DNA of 64,000 bases. It comes from Aquanectria penicillioides (Eukaryota > Ascomycota > Sordariomycetes > Hypocreales > Nectriaceae). The stretch covers positions 2,356,001 to 2,420,000 of the forward strand of contig PYIU01000009.1 of NCBI GenBank assembly GCA_003415625.1, given 5' to 3'. A program made the position numbers and the translations under genes. The notes beneath the pieces are model-generated. The model was not told the DNA's origin. It worked only from the letters and a program-made list of their open reading frames with translations, and searched no databases. Below are positions 10,777 to 22,255 of this stretch, piece by piece (positions within the stretch are counted from its first letter, which is position 1; every line of letters starts with the position of its first letter).

Positions 10777-13132
10777 TTACTCTATCTGCCCCAGAAAGTT
10801 TGGGATATTTGTGTCCGTATAGGCGTTTATTTGAAGGTCAAACGGGTCCATGGGAAATCTCAGCTCCCGCGCGTCGAACGCAGGCCCGCCTGGATCTGAC
10901 AAGTCGTACTGCACAACGCCGTCGCCAAAGAACTGGGAGCCCATTATGTTTGGCCTTTGTTGTCCCGTCTCGCTTGGATCCGGCATAGAAAATGGCCAGG
11001 TCTCACTGCTGGTAGTGGCTCCCGGGGTTGACATGGTTGCAGCCCATCTTTCTTCCATGGCTGGGCGGAGCGGATTCACTGCTGGGTCAGAATCTTCTTC
11101 GTCGGCTGGCGCGTACGCATATTTGGAGCGTCTATGAAGCTTTTCCTGTGTTCTTATGGTATTTGATGATCTTGCAGATTAGTAGACGAAATAGCACACG
11201 CATTTAGACACGAATTAGACTTACTCATTATCCGATTGAGGTCTCACCCCGAGGCGGGGAATCAATTTCTCAACGTCCGCAATCTAAGCTGTCAGCATGA
11301 ATTTTCCCTAGGGGTTGCATGACTTACGCATCGCCCAACCCATTCAATCCTCCTTTCAGCTTGCGAAGCGAGATTCAATGCCTGGCACAGCTTCTGCTTC
11401 AGCTGGGGTAACGAGTGGCCTCCTTCCGGTGGGAGGAGGAAGCAGAGATGATCAATGATTTTGCTGCATTGGTACAAGGCAATGGCAAATGTGCTGCTCT
11501 CTATTGGCCGCCGGGTTTCCGAGTGGTGAATATGGGACCAAAATTCGCAGCACCAGACGGCACTTTCCAGACACCTTTGCTGACAGTAGTCGATGTAGTC
11601 CTGCGGCGTTTGTTCCATGGCCTCGGCAGATACGGATTCCCGGATGCCCGGGATCAAGAAGCGGAATAGATCGCAGCGGCAGAGGTATAAAAAGGTGTGA
11701 AGCACCATGTACGTGCGAGCATCTTCCGAGTGGCACATAATCATGAGCCTATTCCCGTCAAGCTTTAGCTCCTCTGGCAAAGAGTTTTTAAATGATATCA
11801 ATTCCTGATCAAGCGACCTCAGCTGGTCTCGACTAGGATACGGGCTGGACCCGTCGAGTATAACCCGTCGAGTGTACCTACAATATTGTTAATGAGCTCG
11901 AGCAGTTGGACGGGGGCTCTGACCTAAGAATCCTATCGCGGAGGTCGAGCATTCGCATGAGATAGGCCAATGGATTCATTTCCGTGTCGTTTTCGCCTCT
12001 GTCATGCAAGAATTGCACCTGCGACCTCAAGCCAAGCTGAAAGTTCCGGTGGCTGTTGGGGAGCTTAATGTGGAGTCTCTGTGTAGGACAGACAGTCAAG
12101 TCCTCAATGCCCCCAGAGAATATTTTGTCAAACCTGTAGATTGACCACATCAGTCGACGCAGAGACTCTTGCTTGACTGGATCCCCTGCCGGCCGCTCGT
12201 AGTTGAGGCGCTTGGTGAAGGCAACCCGGGCGGCAATAGACAAGAGGACCCAGACATCGCCATTGAATTTCAACAAGGAACGAAAGTGCACGATGAGCAT
12301 GAGGGCCTGGAGGTTGGGAATGGACATGGTGCTGATTTGACCGAGTAAGTCGCGCTGAAGCTGGTCCATCCATTCACACGCCGTCGGACTGGACTCTCCG
12401 GGCGAGCTGAGGTGAATTCCCAACGCGCACATGGCCTTGAGGAGGTTCTTCCCCAAAGTCCCCTGGCTCCATTCGGCCAGCATGGTTGCTCTGTGCAAGA
12501 ACAGACAGTCTATAAACTCGGCATTGTCAAAGTAGGCGTGGATATAGTCCCGGATCGCATTCCTCGGCTCCAAATCAAACGCCCTGCGATGTTAGCACGA
12601 CCCCGGCAGATCATTGATGAGCCTACCGTGTTGGTTCGTTCCCCGGACTCGTGTCCAGGGTCGTATCTACAGACCCGGGGTGCTCCGTCCGCGAGCTCGC
12701 CGGCGACATGAGCGCTTCTTGGCCTATGTCGATCCGAGCGCTTGCTGGGTTCGGGAAGACGCATTCTTGGTCCTGAGCTTCGCATCGTCTACAAGGATAG
12801 GTCCCGGAGCACTTCGCCTTGGCTGCTCGACATGACGTGCAGGCCTTGATAGTGCGCCGCCGCTTTGTTCCCGCCTGAGTCAGGCCGTGAGAAGAATCCT
12901 CGTCGTCTGGCACGACGATGGTGTCGCCAACGTAGCTGCAGTGGAACTCGAGGCGCTCACACCGCAAACACCCCGACTGGCGGCGGTCACATTTGACCTT
13001 GTTCGGTCAGCATGTATTGCAGGATTGGCCATTGGCGCTAACCTTTCGCGCCCGACATTGTCTACACGCGGGTCGCTTGTCTGGAGACCCGGGCTCCTGG
13101 ATCTGGGGAAGTGCATCGTCGCCTGGGGTCAT
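10777..13132 (-). CDS. Transcription factor with two tandem Zn2Cys6 clusters
   Basis: Nuclear regulator of about 700 aa with six exons: 13132-13043, 12997-12627, 12583-11924, 11877-11328, 11283-11225 and a last exon starting near 11170 or 11152 and ending at 10777 (both acceptors keep frame). The first cluster (residues 23-50) is interrupted by intron 1 between RARK and VKC; spacing is C-x2-C-x6-C-x6-C-x2-C-x6-C. A second complete cluster follows at residues 83-109 (C-x2-C-x6-C-x5-C-x2-C-x6-C), preceded by a KRRR patch. The rest matches the fungal-specific middle domain (LHRATMLAEWSQG, LRRLMWSIYRFDK). Most members have only one cluster. It is divergent from the sulfatase-type gene (303 bp between start codons) and tail-to-tail with the GH128 gene. 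Introns 1 and 5 use AAG acceptors, so exact ends need transcript data. Confidence 0.85.
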
Positions 13133-13435
13133 TTTCAGCCGAGAGCGAGATCCGGAGCAGAAGTTCGCTGCTAGGTTGAGGGGTGGGCCGGGTTATGAAG
13201 AGGCGCTGGCCTATGTTACATGTATCACGTCATCCCCGTTGGAATGATGCCGGGCGAGATCCGTGCCGTGGCGGCCAGGACGAGATCCGGTCAGTCGAAT
13301 GGGCCTCTGCTGAACCCAGAGCGCAAGTGAAAGATCTTTGATGCAGTGCATAAAAGGACGGGGTTTGAGGGGATATTTCTAACCTTGCTGGACCGTCCAT
13401 CTCCGCATCTGCATTCTGCGCCTCGGGCCGCCAAA
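13133..13435. promoter_or_regulatory. Shared promoter of divergent regulator and sulfatase-type gene
   Basis: 303 bp separate the two start codons. On the plus strand a TATA-like CATAAAAGG lies at 13349-13357, about 80 bp before the ATG at 13436. The arrangement would let the double zinc-cluster regulator act on both itself and the hydrolase; that is inference from position. Confidence 0.5.
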
Positions 13436-14992
13436 ATGCCTTCACATCAGCTCCCGGCGGGACCCTTGCCGCTAAAGGTCAACTCCAAAAATGGCGGCAA
13501 CCGCCCGAATTATATCATCTTTATGCCAGACCAGCTGCGATACGACTCGCTTGGCTGCACCGCCGGCCCTGATTCCGAGGTGAAAACGCCCAACATTGAC
13601 GCCTTTGCCGCGCGTGGCAGCCTCTTCACCAATTGCTTCACGCAGGCGTCGGTGTGTTCTCAGTCGCGATGCAGCATGTTCACGGGCACATATGCGCACG
13701 TCAGCGGCCACCGCAGCCTGGAAAACCTCATTAAGCCGTGGGAGCCCAATGTCTTCCGCAGTCTGAAGGAATCCGGCTACCACGTCGCCTGCCTCGCCCC
13801 GCGCGGCGATACCTTTGCCCCAACAGTGACTGAGCTGAGCGTCAACGAGTATGGCTTCCTTGAAACCCCGGAATTCGTCCCCAAGTTTGCTGGCGGGGGC
13901 CCGGAAAAGGACGAAAGCATCTGGGGCCGGCTGTTCTACCGAGGACTGCGAGATGCCGCCCATGCCTCTGATTACGACGATGCTGTCGTCAGATCGGCGC
14001 TGACCTGGCTCGATTGCCCGCCAACCGACAAGCCGTGGGTCCTCTTTATGCCGTTAATCTTTCCTCACTGCCCGTTCCAAGTGGAGGAGCCTTACTTTTC
14101 CATGTACGATCGAACGAAGATTTTTGGAATACAGGCACTGCCGGAAAAGAGAACCGGCTATGAGCCTCGATATATGAAGTCCATTCGTGACAGATACGGA
14201 ACAGAACGGGCAACCGACGAGGTTTGGAAGGAAATCAAGGCTACTTATTACGGCATGATTACGCGGCTGGATGACCAATTTGAACGTATCATGAAGCGCG
14301 TCGAGGACTTGAATCTCTGGAAAGACACTGTAACCATGTTCTTTACCGACCATGGCGAGTACTTGGGCGACCACGGCCTGATTGAGAAGTGGCCGTCTGG
14401 ACTGTCGGAGACTTTGGTTCACGAGCCTCTCATCATTGGCGGTGCTGGATTGCCTGAAGGAAAGAAGATTGACGCCATGACTGAGATGGTTGATCTGGTC
14501 CCGACAATGCTGGAATGCTCTGGCATTGGACAAAAGTTTGCCCATAATGGCCTGTCGTGGGTTCCGCTGCTCTGCGAAGGGGCCACAGAACACAAGGAAT
14601 ATGCATTCTCCGAAGGTGGCTTTCTAACATCTGAAGAGCCCTTGCTAGAGCAGGCACCCTATCCATACGATCTAAAGGCTGGCCTCCAGCATGAAGACAC
14701 TAGCCTTGTCGGCAAAGCCATCTCGTTGCGCGACAAGACGTGGACGTACGTCTATCGCCTCTATGAACCGGCTGAGCTGTACCATCGCCACAATGACCCG
14801 CATGAGCTGCACAACCTTGCCGAGGACCCAGAACATATAGAAGTGGCCGATAGACTAGAAAAGGTTATTCTGAAATGGCTGCTAGAGGGAGCAGATGTGA
14901 TGCCCTGGCAGCCGGATCCTAGATTCCCCGAGGTCAAGCTGAAGAGCCCACGGGAGCAAATGGAGGAGAGATTGAAGCAGGTGCCTACATAG
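13436..14992 (+). CDS. Sulfatase / alkaline-phosphatase-superfamily hydrolase
   Basis: Intronless, 518 aa, metal-dependent hydrolase of sulfate or phosphonate esters. Residues 24-40 read RPNYIIFMPDQLRYDSL, with the first metal ligand Asp32. The active-site motif is CSQSR with Cys74 the candidate formylglycine residue, followed by CSMFTGTY. FFTDHGEYLGDHG supplies the second metal-ligand pair and EKW follows. The C-terminus has the usual ELYHRHNDPHELHNLAEDP block. The canonical motif is C-x-(P/A/S)-x-R; here position +2 is Gln. The ATG at 13436 sits 80 bp after a TATA-like box; the reading frame extends upstream but only with GTG. There is no signal peptide, so cytosolic. It could be an arylsulfatase-like enzyme or a phosphonate monoesterase-like one. 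Substrate unknown; the neighbouring sugar genes suggest a sulfated or aryl glycoside. Confidence 0.88.
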   Translation: MPSHQLPAGPLPLKVNSKNGGNRPNYIIFMPDQLRYDSLGCTAGPDSEVKTPNIDAFAARGSLFTNCFTQASVCSQSRCSMFTGTYAHVSGHRSLENLIKPWEPNVFRSLKESGYHVACLAPRGDTFAPTVTELSVNEYGFLETPEFVPKFAGGGPEKDESIWGRLFYRGLRDAAHASDYDDAVVRSALTWLDCPPTDKPWVLFMPLIFPHCPFQVEEPYFSMYDRTKIFGIQALPEKRTGYEPRYMKSIRDRYGTERATDEVWKEIKATYYGMITRLDDQFERIMKRVEDLNLWKDTVTMFFTDHGEYLGDHGLIEKWPSGLSETLVHEPLIIGGAGLPEGKKIDAMTEMVDLVPTMLECSGIGQKFAHNGLSWVPLLCEGATEHKEYAFSEGGFLTSEEPLLEQAPYPYDLKAGLQHEDTSLVGKAISLRDKTWTYVYRLYEPAELYHRHNDPHELHNLAEDPEHIEVADRLEKVILKWLLEGADVMPWQPDPRFPEVKLKSPREQMEERLKQVPT

Positions 14993-15276
14993 AGTAAATT
15001 ATTATCACGAATAGAGATATGTATCAACCATTCCGATCCGACCGACAAGATTCAATACTTGTGTCATGTGTCATCTGCGCTTGAATCGACTGATGGGCTG
15101 ATCCCGTCGGGTATTCGGAAGCTACAGATGAGGCTGCTTTAGGGCTGTGCGGCATTCAACCTTGCAGCTAAGCCTTAGCAGGCACCATTCCGCCTCGTCC
15201 TTATCAGCTAATTCAGAGTGGAAATCCGTTCATCCGCTGGTCTCAGCTACACCGCAACGTAGGATATGGCTTCAAC

Positions 15277-16389
15277 ATGCCATATAACGGTCTATTGTTG
15301 TTTCCTGATTCCGCGCGGTTCGTCTGTTGGAGAAGTCTACCAATGGCCTCAATTTGCAACTATTCCCACCCTGAACTCCAAATACCGGGAGACTTGGTGC
15401 GACATGACACAGGAGCGCTCTTTCCGTACAACCCCGAGTTTTACGACCTGGCTAGTGGACTCTATGGGCCTGGAACTATATATTGCTGGCATTTGCTACT
15501 GGCCTCGGTGTTACTCAACTGGCGGTGCTATCCTGAAGGCGCAGATGGAAACAGGCAGCCCAGCGTGACAAACGACTTTCTTGGTGCAATTGCCTTCCCA
15601 GCTTTCGCCGCCACAGATGCCCTCATACAGGCTGTTAAACTATGGGGTACGGAGTACCGGGCATTGGCCTTTCTATGCCTCCGGTATCCTAAATCGCGGC
15701 TCGACGGCTATGCCAAGTTTAACACCACCCAGCTCGACCTCCGCGACATCCCGCCCGACGTGCTGAGCCTTGGGCAACGCATAATTGACATCACGGGCCC
15801 TATTGGAGTATGCTATACCTTTACAACAGTTTTCTTCGCCTGTATGCTGCTGGGTGTGGCTGAAACATCCCGCGGAAGAGACTGGGAGCCGACACCGTGT
15901 GCGTCAATATTGGCGCTGCTCACCTACTCATATGTCATGCTCGTCCTCGCTGTCGTTCACCTCAGCTTCGGGAATATATGGATAACAATCACTATTGTAG
16001 TATTCGAGACATATGTTCCCTGTCATTTCTTGATCACTCTTGGCTTATCCGTCCTTGCTGGACTCAGCCTCGTCGTGATGGTTGGGATGCTCATATACTC
16101 GGTAATAAAACGGGAAATACTGGAGATTTACGACAACATGAAAACACTACTGGGGGTGGCTTTCCTCGCTTGCTTTCCAGGACTGTTGATATACATGCGA
16201 TATAGCCTTGGGATCAGTATGATACCAGACCTTGCCATCAGCGTGACCGAAAGAGATCAACTGGCGACGCTGATTGTCGGGATTTCGACCCTGGGGTTTA
16301 CTCTATACGAAGTTTTCTCCCGATGGGTACCTGGCCATGCAATGCAAGATAATGAGGAAGAAATGCAAACTCTGACGAGTGAGGTGTAG
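15277..16389 (+). CDS. Polytopic membrane protein of unknown function
   Basis: Single-exon frame of 370 aa beginning at an ATG at 15277. It shows about seven or eight hydrophobic segments (for example GTIYCWHLLLASVLLNW, a helix around PIGVCYTFTTVFFACMLLG, paired helices around ITIVVFETYVPCHFLITLG and LSVLAGLSLVVMVGMLIYS, and a last one near LATLIVGISTLGFTLYEVF) with a short acidic C-terminal tail. I do not recognise the family. No signal peptide-like start is obvious. A frame this long with coherent membrane topology supports a real gene. It lies 285 bp after the sulfatase-type gene, same strand, with no evident functional link. Confidence 0.75.
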   Translation: MPYNGLLLFPDSARFVCWRSLPMASICNYSHPELQIPGDLVRHDTGALFPYNPEFYDLASGLYGPGTIYCWHLLLASVLLNWRCYPEGADGNRQPSVTNDFLGAIAFPAFAATDALIQAVKLWGTEYRALAFLCLRYPKSRLDGYAKFNTTQLDLRDIPPDVLSLGQRIIDITGPIGVCYTFTTVFFACMLLGVAETSRGRDWEPTPCASILALLTYSYVMLVLAVVHLSFGNIWITITIVVFETYVPCHFLITLGLSVLAGLSLVVMVGMLIYSVIKREILEIYDNMKTLLGVAFLACFPGLLIYMRYSLGISMIPDLAISVTERDQLATLIVGISTLGFTLYEVFSRWVPGHAMQDNEEEMQTLTSEV

Positions 16390-16532
16390 GTTATGGTTGA
16401 AGGATAATAACCTATCGAATATGATTCTGACACCAATCAAATTACATTGAATTCAAGTATTTAACGGTATCTGCTTCCGGACATCCAAGCATACGAAACA
16501 ATCCTTCCTTTCTGGTCTCGAGCCAGACGAGG

Positions 16533-16880
16533 CTAGGGTTGATAATATTCCCAAGTCAGGGCAGCGCCAGTCAAGACTGCCGAGATGGCTTCCCACGTGG
16601 CAATGACGCGCCAAGCAGGCCCTTGGGCCCAGAAAATCCTTGCAGAGATGAACCGCGCAAGGGTCATTGCGAAAAAGGCTCGGTTCTCTTGATATGCCGC
16701 GAGGCAGTAGTAGATTCCGATACCGATGATGGCCACAGAGAAGCCGTTGAGGGCGGGGAGGGCCGTTTCTGATAATTGCTTGGAGGCCAGAGCCTTTTTT
16801 GGTGATATTAGGTTGCTGACGCCGTGGTTGAAGGCGCTGATGCCGAAAATGTAGATTGTGAAGGCGGAGATGCTGGGCAT
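16533..16880 (-). CDS. Small four-helix membrane protein, unknown function
   Basis: Frame of 115 aa from an ATG at 16880. It has about four hydrophobic segments: near the N-terminus (AFTIYIFGISAFNHGVSNLI), the middle (NGFSVAIIGIGIYYCLAAY), FFAMTLARFISARIF, and a C-terminal one ending TGAALTWEYY. The pattern of a small helical-bundle membrane protein with an Arg in the third helix is seen in many uncharacterised fungal genes. I cannot name it. A 5' exon upstream of 16880 is possible. It is convergent with the polytopic protein ending at 16389. Confidence 0.55.
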   Translation of the reverse strand: MPSISAFTIYIFGISAFNHGVSNLISPKKALASKQLSETALPALNGFSVAIIGIGIYYCLAAYQENRAFFAMTLARFISARIFWAQGPAWRVIATWEAISAVLTGAALTWEYYQP

Positions 16881-19739
16881 TCTTCTGTGGGTACTGGATA
16901 GTGCGACCTAGCACGAGAGAAGTTCAATGTGAGGGATAACTTTGGTGAAATTACAGGTCTCGAATAGCAAAGCACGAGTGTTGACTCTTAGTTGTTCAAA
17001 GGATCATATGCTGTCCCACGTTGAACCATTGGGTTACATTGAACAGCGGGAAATCAATAACGCGTGATTATTCAGTGTTACGATAATCCAAGTATCGAAT
17101 GGTATCAATTATTAGCGTAGACATGGCCCTAGATGTTCAATGGGCAGAGCCGCTGAAGTCTCAAGGTCCTGCAGCCTTAAGCCACTCGCGGCTATGCATA
17201 TCATAGAACCATACTTAGCGGCTTCTAATTGGCGCGGGATAATGGAATGCGAGGCTAACACGACTTTGAAGCTTTCGAACACATATAGAGGAATCGATCG
17301 GGCTATAACTAATCCTCAGATTGCGGTAGTTACTGGGTGAACTGGTCGACCTATTGCCAAAGCACGTCAAGCCTAAATACATATCGCAGCACGCCATGAC
17401 GCCGGTTATCCGAAGCGCCTTTAGCTCGATATCTAGAATAGTTGAGACAGCCTTAGCACGATATGCACCCAACCAAGAACTATGCATAACGCCTAGCTGC
17501 AACTAGTCTTGGTGGACATTGAAACGACTGCGCTGAGGCATACTATCGGCTGCCCTGTCTGGTCCGCAACAGGGCTGAGATGCAGACTGTGCAAGTGAAA
17601 AGAGACGTGTCCCTCATTTCTTGGCAATCAATCCTGATTATCATCTTAATGGATACGACAGAAAGACCCGAAAAGGGCTCCGACTCGGAAGTTGGCATCG
17701 CAGACACAGCCACTGGAGCTCCCATCCCCAACAGCCCAGAACCTCGGACAGATCAGAATTTGGCCCACCAGCACTGATACCATGGAGAGATACTTGTTTC
17801 AGAGCCTGCCTCAATTGTGCCAACTATTGGGAAGCTCACGGGCTGGAGAAGGAAGCTTCAAATCTTCATGTGCAGTTGCTTCATTCTCGTATGAGACGCC
17901 AGTATGATAGTTTCGTGGATGCCTTTTACTAAAATCAGCATCCATGAGGCCCGGGGCCCAGTGTAAGCACCAAAGTGTTCTCCATCTCGTATTTCTAACA
18001 CTGCATAGGTTGTTGGGCTTGGGTTGTACAGCCCAAGTGGTCTCGATCTTGTATCTACTGCTCGCGTACATGGTTAGTCTCTTGGAAAAGCACCCCGACT
18101 TCATAATTGGGGCGTTTAGATATTTCCTCCTCTTGGCGCCGCCCGCCACTGGAGTGTACTTGTGAGTGGAGTCTGATTTCTTTTACCGACCCAGAGTGCA
18201 AGGTTGGAAATAAAATTTTCTGAATCATTGGCATCTACAGGACTTTTTCTGCGTAGGGGCCTTCCCAATATACGTGATTGAAGTGTTAATTGAGGTTTGG
18301 GTTGATTCTAATTTGTACCGGGTTTATAATAGGAACTAAATATGTCCTACTTGGAATACAGAGGAGAGAATCATTGCGGTGGTCGAGAACTAGGGCATGA
18401 GTTGTGATACTATAGCTAGAGAAGTGGATTATACAGGTGAGAGTGTTAAGGCAGGAATAGGTAAATAGATGCGATTCGAAGAGGAATCACATAAATATGC
18501 ATTTGGTACAATCAATACAGTGGTGCATCGAGATTCAGGGTATTCCTATTGAATAGTCTTGAAGCCTTTAGGGATGAGAGTATGCAGAATAGGCAATTCC
18601 ATCAACTGTCCAGTAGTCTTGTCTACTAGATGACCAGAATCGTGTCGAGTGAAGATCATGCAAAGCAACCGCAATTGCCAACCAGATGTACCAACCATCT
18701 ACCTCGACATTACAATTATTCTCCAATTGGGCGGCAGAGGAGTGTTGACAATTACACGCTTGCCACGAGAACAATGGTTGAGTGATGCTCATTTCTCGCC
18801 GGACCCTTTGAAACTTTGGCTCAGCAACTGACTCACTCATTGGTGACTAGAAGCTGAAACAACGTTGTTGTTATTCACATCATCCACATCTCAAGAGCGG
18901 CACCACCCTTGGTCCTCTTCCATAAGTCGACCCACAGTCAGAGCGGAGGCGTTCCGCTCACCTTGCTTGTCCATCCACTTGGCCGGGATGTTCTAATGGA
19001 ATCCTTGGATTGATGCTCCGACGCTCGCACCCGAGGCTCCCGCCCTCCTTGAAGCACGGGGGAAAAGCCAACGATCGCTTACTTGACTCAGGTTACGCCG
19101 AGGATGTGTGTGTTGTTTCGGCGTGGCGTAGCTTGCTAGCGAGTTGCCGGGCCTGACGGCGTCCATCAAACGAGTGCTAGCTTCGGGAGGCGCACATCAG
19201 GGGAAAACCTTAGTTGTAATCGCACCCGAAGCAGTTATGTAGGACCGATCAATCAACCTTTTGATGGCGGAGATTTTCAGAACCGGATATTCGTCCGAAA
19301 CGCCACGAAGACTGCTGAGTCTGAGCGCACCCAGCATTGCCGTGGAGTTTTCCCCATGCATGTATGATCGACAGTGCAGGTATCAAGGTTGCTACACGCA
19401 ATGGTCGATGGCCTTGGATCTTGTAGTATCTTGCATCTGCCTTGCATTTAGAGTGGGAGTTATGTAGTGGTCCGGATAATCTCCAAGGCAAAAGTTTGCA
19501 GATTTGCCACATCATGAATCCACCTTGCATCACCATTCGAACCATGAGACGCCTCAACGTACTCCGCCCGCACTAACATAGTGGCCCCCTTCGCCGGGAG
19601 ATGGCCCGAAGATCTGTGTCATCGTGGACAAGGTGATCCGCCGTTATGGTTCGCAGGGGTATTCTTAGCTCCAGGTCTCCGCTTCTGTTGGATCTGATTG
19701 AATCATCTGCCTGTTTGTCTTTCACACATAGCTGTTACT
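16881..19739. other. Gene-poor stretch, 2.9 kb
   Basis: Mostly AT-rich with many short broken frames. Short ATG frames at 17580-17777 and 17944-18165 (the latter hydrophobic, around IIGAFRYFLLLAPPATGVYL) may be relics of a membrane-protein gene, but I could not join them into a product. No terminal repeats or transposase motifs were seen. Confidence 0.5.
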
Positions 19740-20938
19740 ATGGCTTCGACTAGCGATATTGAGATCGCCTCGATGGCTGCAGGCTTCACCCTCGGCTTTG
19801 GAGTCTTGACGGTCAGTCTGGGAAGCGATCAAACAAACGAGACGAAACCGAAACCCGTTACAAAGCACATACATTTACATGCTATGGGGAGAGATTGCGG
19901 CAAATCTCTATATTTCAATCATCGGCTAGGCGTTTCTTGATGGCATCACACCGGCGACGTAAGTAGACAGACATGTGTCAAGACTTGGCTAACGCTCGCA
20001 GTGTGCCTGTTCTCTTCTTCATCTTATTCTTCTGGGTGTTTGAGGTCCAACTACTTTTGTAAATCATCGTCAACCGAATCGCCATCATCACCGAGCATCA
20101 GAGCACTATTCGGAAGCTGAATTGGGGCACCGCTGTTTTCATTACTTGCATCAACGTGATCGTCTTCTGCATTTGGATTCTAGCACACCTCTCACCCCCG
20201 CCGAGCACACTGTAAGCACTGAACTCCGATTCTGTCAATGTCGCTGACCGCGTAGGATTGTCCGAATCAACAAATATTGGGATCGGGTGTCCAAGGTTTG
20301 ATTATGATTGTCAATGCCGCGCTTCACTGGTACTTTCTACGAACTGTGAAGAAACGTCTTGTCGAGCAGCATAACCTGAAGAAATACGAGCCTCTGATTG
20401 GATTCAACGCCAAGCTCATGGTTGTATCCATCACCATGGATGTCAGTTTACCGGCTACTGGTACGAGCTCAACTGACCTGAAAGGCACTGCTCATCGGCC
20501 TCATGTTGCTACCGAACCAAGTGGTGTTTATTCAGTTTCACCCCGTCGTATACATGGTCAAACTCAACATTGAAATCTCCATGGCCAAGCTGATTACTCG
20601 CCTCGCCTACGGTCCCAACGTCGACGACTATTATCCTCAATGTCCAACTCGAATCATAAAAAAGCGGTCATCATGGCACACACGACAATACGCCCTGGGC
20701 ACAAGGCGCCGTCCAGTTGACCCATAGGTCCAAGGTTGTCGCGGGCGACTCTGATGAAGACCTTCCCGCGTCACTTGACGGGCATGGTGGTATTCATAGG
20801 CGGACAGATATTGAGATCAAGTCGGAGCCTGATGTCAAGTCCCGCAGAATGAAGCGAGACAGCTCAAGAGCGAGGGATGTGGAGGATGAGCAGCCCCTAA
20901 CTTCTGCTGCTGGGGCTCCAAACAAGAGTGGAAAATAA
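19740..20938 (+). pseudogene. Decayed fungal integral membrane protein gene
   Basis: The pieces match, in order, a common fungal polytopic membrane protein of unknown role: MASTSDIEIASMAAGFTLGF, then in a shifted frame VWEAIKQTRRNRNP and IYMLWGEIAANLYISIIG, VPVLFFILFFWVFEVQLLL, NWGTAVFITCINVIVFCIWI, INKYWDRVSK, and LLPNQVVFIQFHPVVYMVK. GT-AG introns can still be placed near 19962-20001 and 20211-20256. The gene is broken by a frameshift after LTV (about 19815), TAG where TGG is expected (after IISIIG-like helix), TAA after VQLLL where CAA is expected (about 20059), a one-base loss in the VSKVLIM segment (about 20297) and a further shift near the C-terminal tail. The tail (to 20938) is charged and low-complexity. 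Not expected to make a working protein. Confidence 0.85.
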
Positions 20939-22255
20939 TAGAATACAAGCTGAGTTAGAGATAATTACGAATAGTTGATTATAATCTTGTGCACTATCAA
21001 GTGCTTGAAGTGATGCAGAGATCAAGACCCTATGCTACTGAGGTTACTAACAGTATAATTTCCCTCGAATACAACTCGCAAACCGTCAAGTCCGAAGAAA
21101 CGAAGAATCAGACTGAGAGGCTTCATGTATGGCGTGCGATGGACGGCTGGACCCCGGGGTGGGATTGGTGGTACCCGGTTGAGCGCTGAAAGAACAAATG
21201 GCATCTTCATCATGAATCAGGGTGAGACGGGCATTTGAGTAAGCGGGGGAATCTGCGGACGTTCCGTGATGCAAGGCCAAGGTTGCGTTGCATCATCAAG
21301 TGCGGGAGCTTATCGATGGCGCTCTATCTCAGGGCAACCGTCTCACTAGGTTGATGTAACTAATTGGCGAGCTGTAAGCGGCTAGGGAATCGCTTGCGAA
21401 ATCCAACCAAAAGGTGTATCAGGACGAACAACGACTTGACGCCGAGATGAACAAAGGCAGCAGGCGGATTCTCATTCAACAGCAAAGCTACACCGACGAA
21501 GTAGGTTATGATAAGGACAAAAGTGCTTGTTGTATCCCGATGCGCAGGGATGTGATGCACGATGGAATCAATCACATGCAATTGATAGGGGACCCTCGCA
21601 GCCCGAGTGAGGCTGGAAGATAGGCTTCCGCCTTTCATGCCTATTCGGCAGTTGAAGCATCTAAAGTTGATGGGTGTGCCCGACCGGCTAAACTAGGCTT
21701 ATCGAGGTGTAGTGGTGGGATCGGGCTTGGCATTGAGCTCATTGCAATCTTTGTTTTTATTAGGAATTCGCTGTTGGAGGATAGAAGATCTCACCAAAAC
21801 CGCAAGCAAATACCGCTTTGAATGCGAGCGATTTAATAACAGCCGAGTCAACATCGCTCCGACGTAGCAACCCTATATCACTCCAACAGAACAGAAAAAG
21901 CAAACCTCAGCCACATCAAACCAACCGCACTAAGAATAACCTTATTGTCCTTGAATTCACATGCTAAAGAACTACCATGTTTGCTGTCAGCTTATGGCAT
22001 GACAGAATTGGCGCTACTCATTGATTGTTGGTGGGACTCACTGACGCGTGGCTGCTGACGGCCATAAGCCAAGAACTTTACGAGATATCAACGCAAGCCA
22101 GTTGCACTCTGAGTTTACATGTGATTGCACAACATCTCAGGATGAATAGATATAAAGTCCATCATAGCCTCGATGTCGTTGCCTGACCAAGCATTGATCT
22201 AATTGCCGCCCTTGCGAGCTCTCCTCACCACTGTCTGCCAGAGCCTGATTTCATA
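20939..22255. other. Gene-free stretch, 1.3 kb
   Basis: No convincing frame on either strand. The final 110 bp hold the promoter of the next gene, with TATAAAG at 22151-22157, 99 bp before its ATG. Confidence 0.6.
22151..22157 (+). promoter_or_regulatory. TATA box of the GMC/hydrolase fusion gene
   Basis: TATAAAG at about 100 bp before the start codon at 22256. Other genes in this window show TATA-like boxes 60-135 bp before the ATG. Confidence 0.5.
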
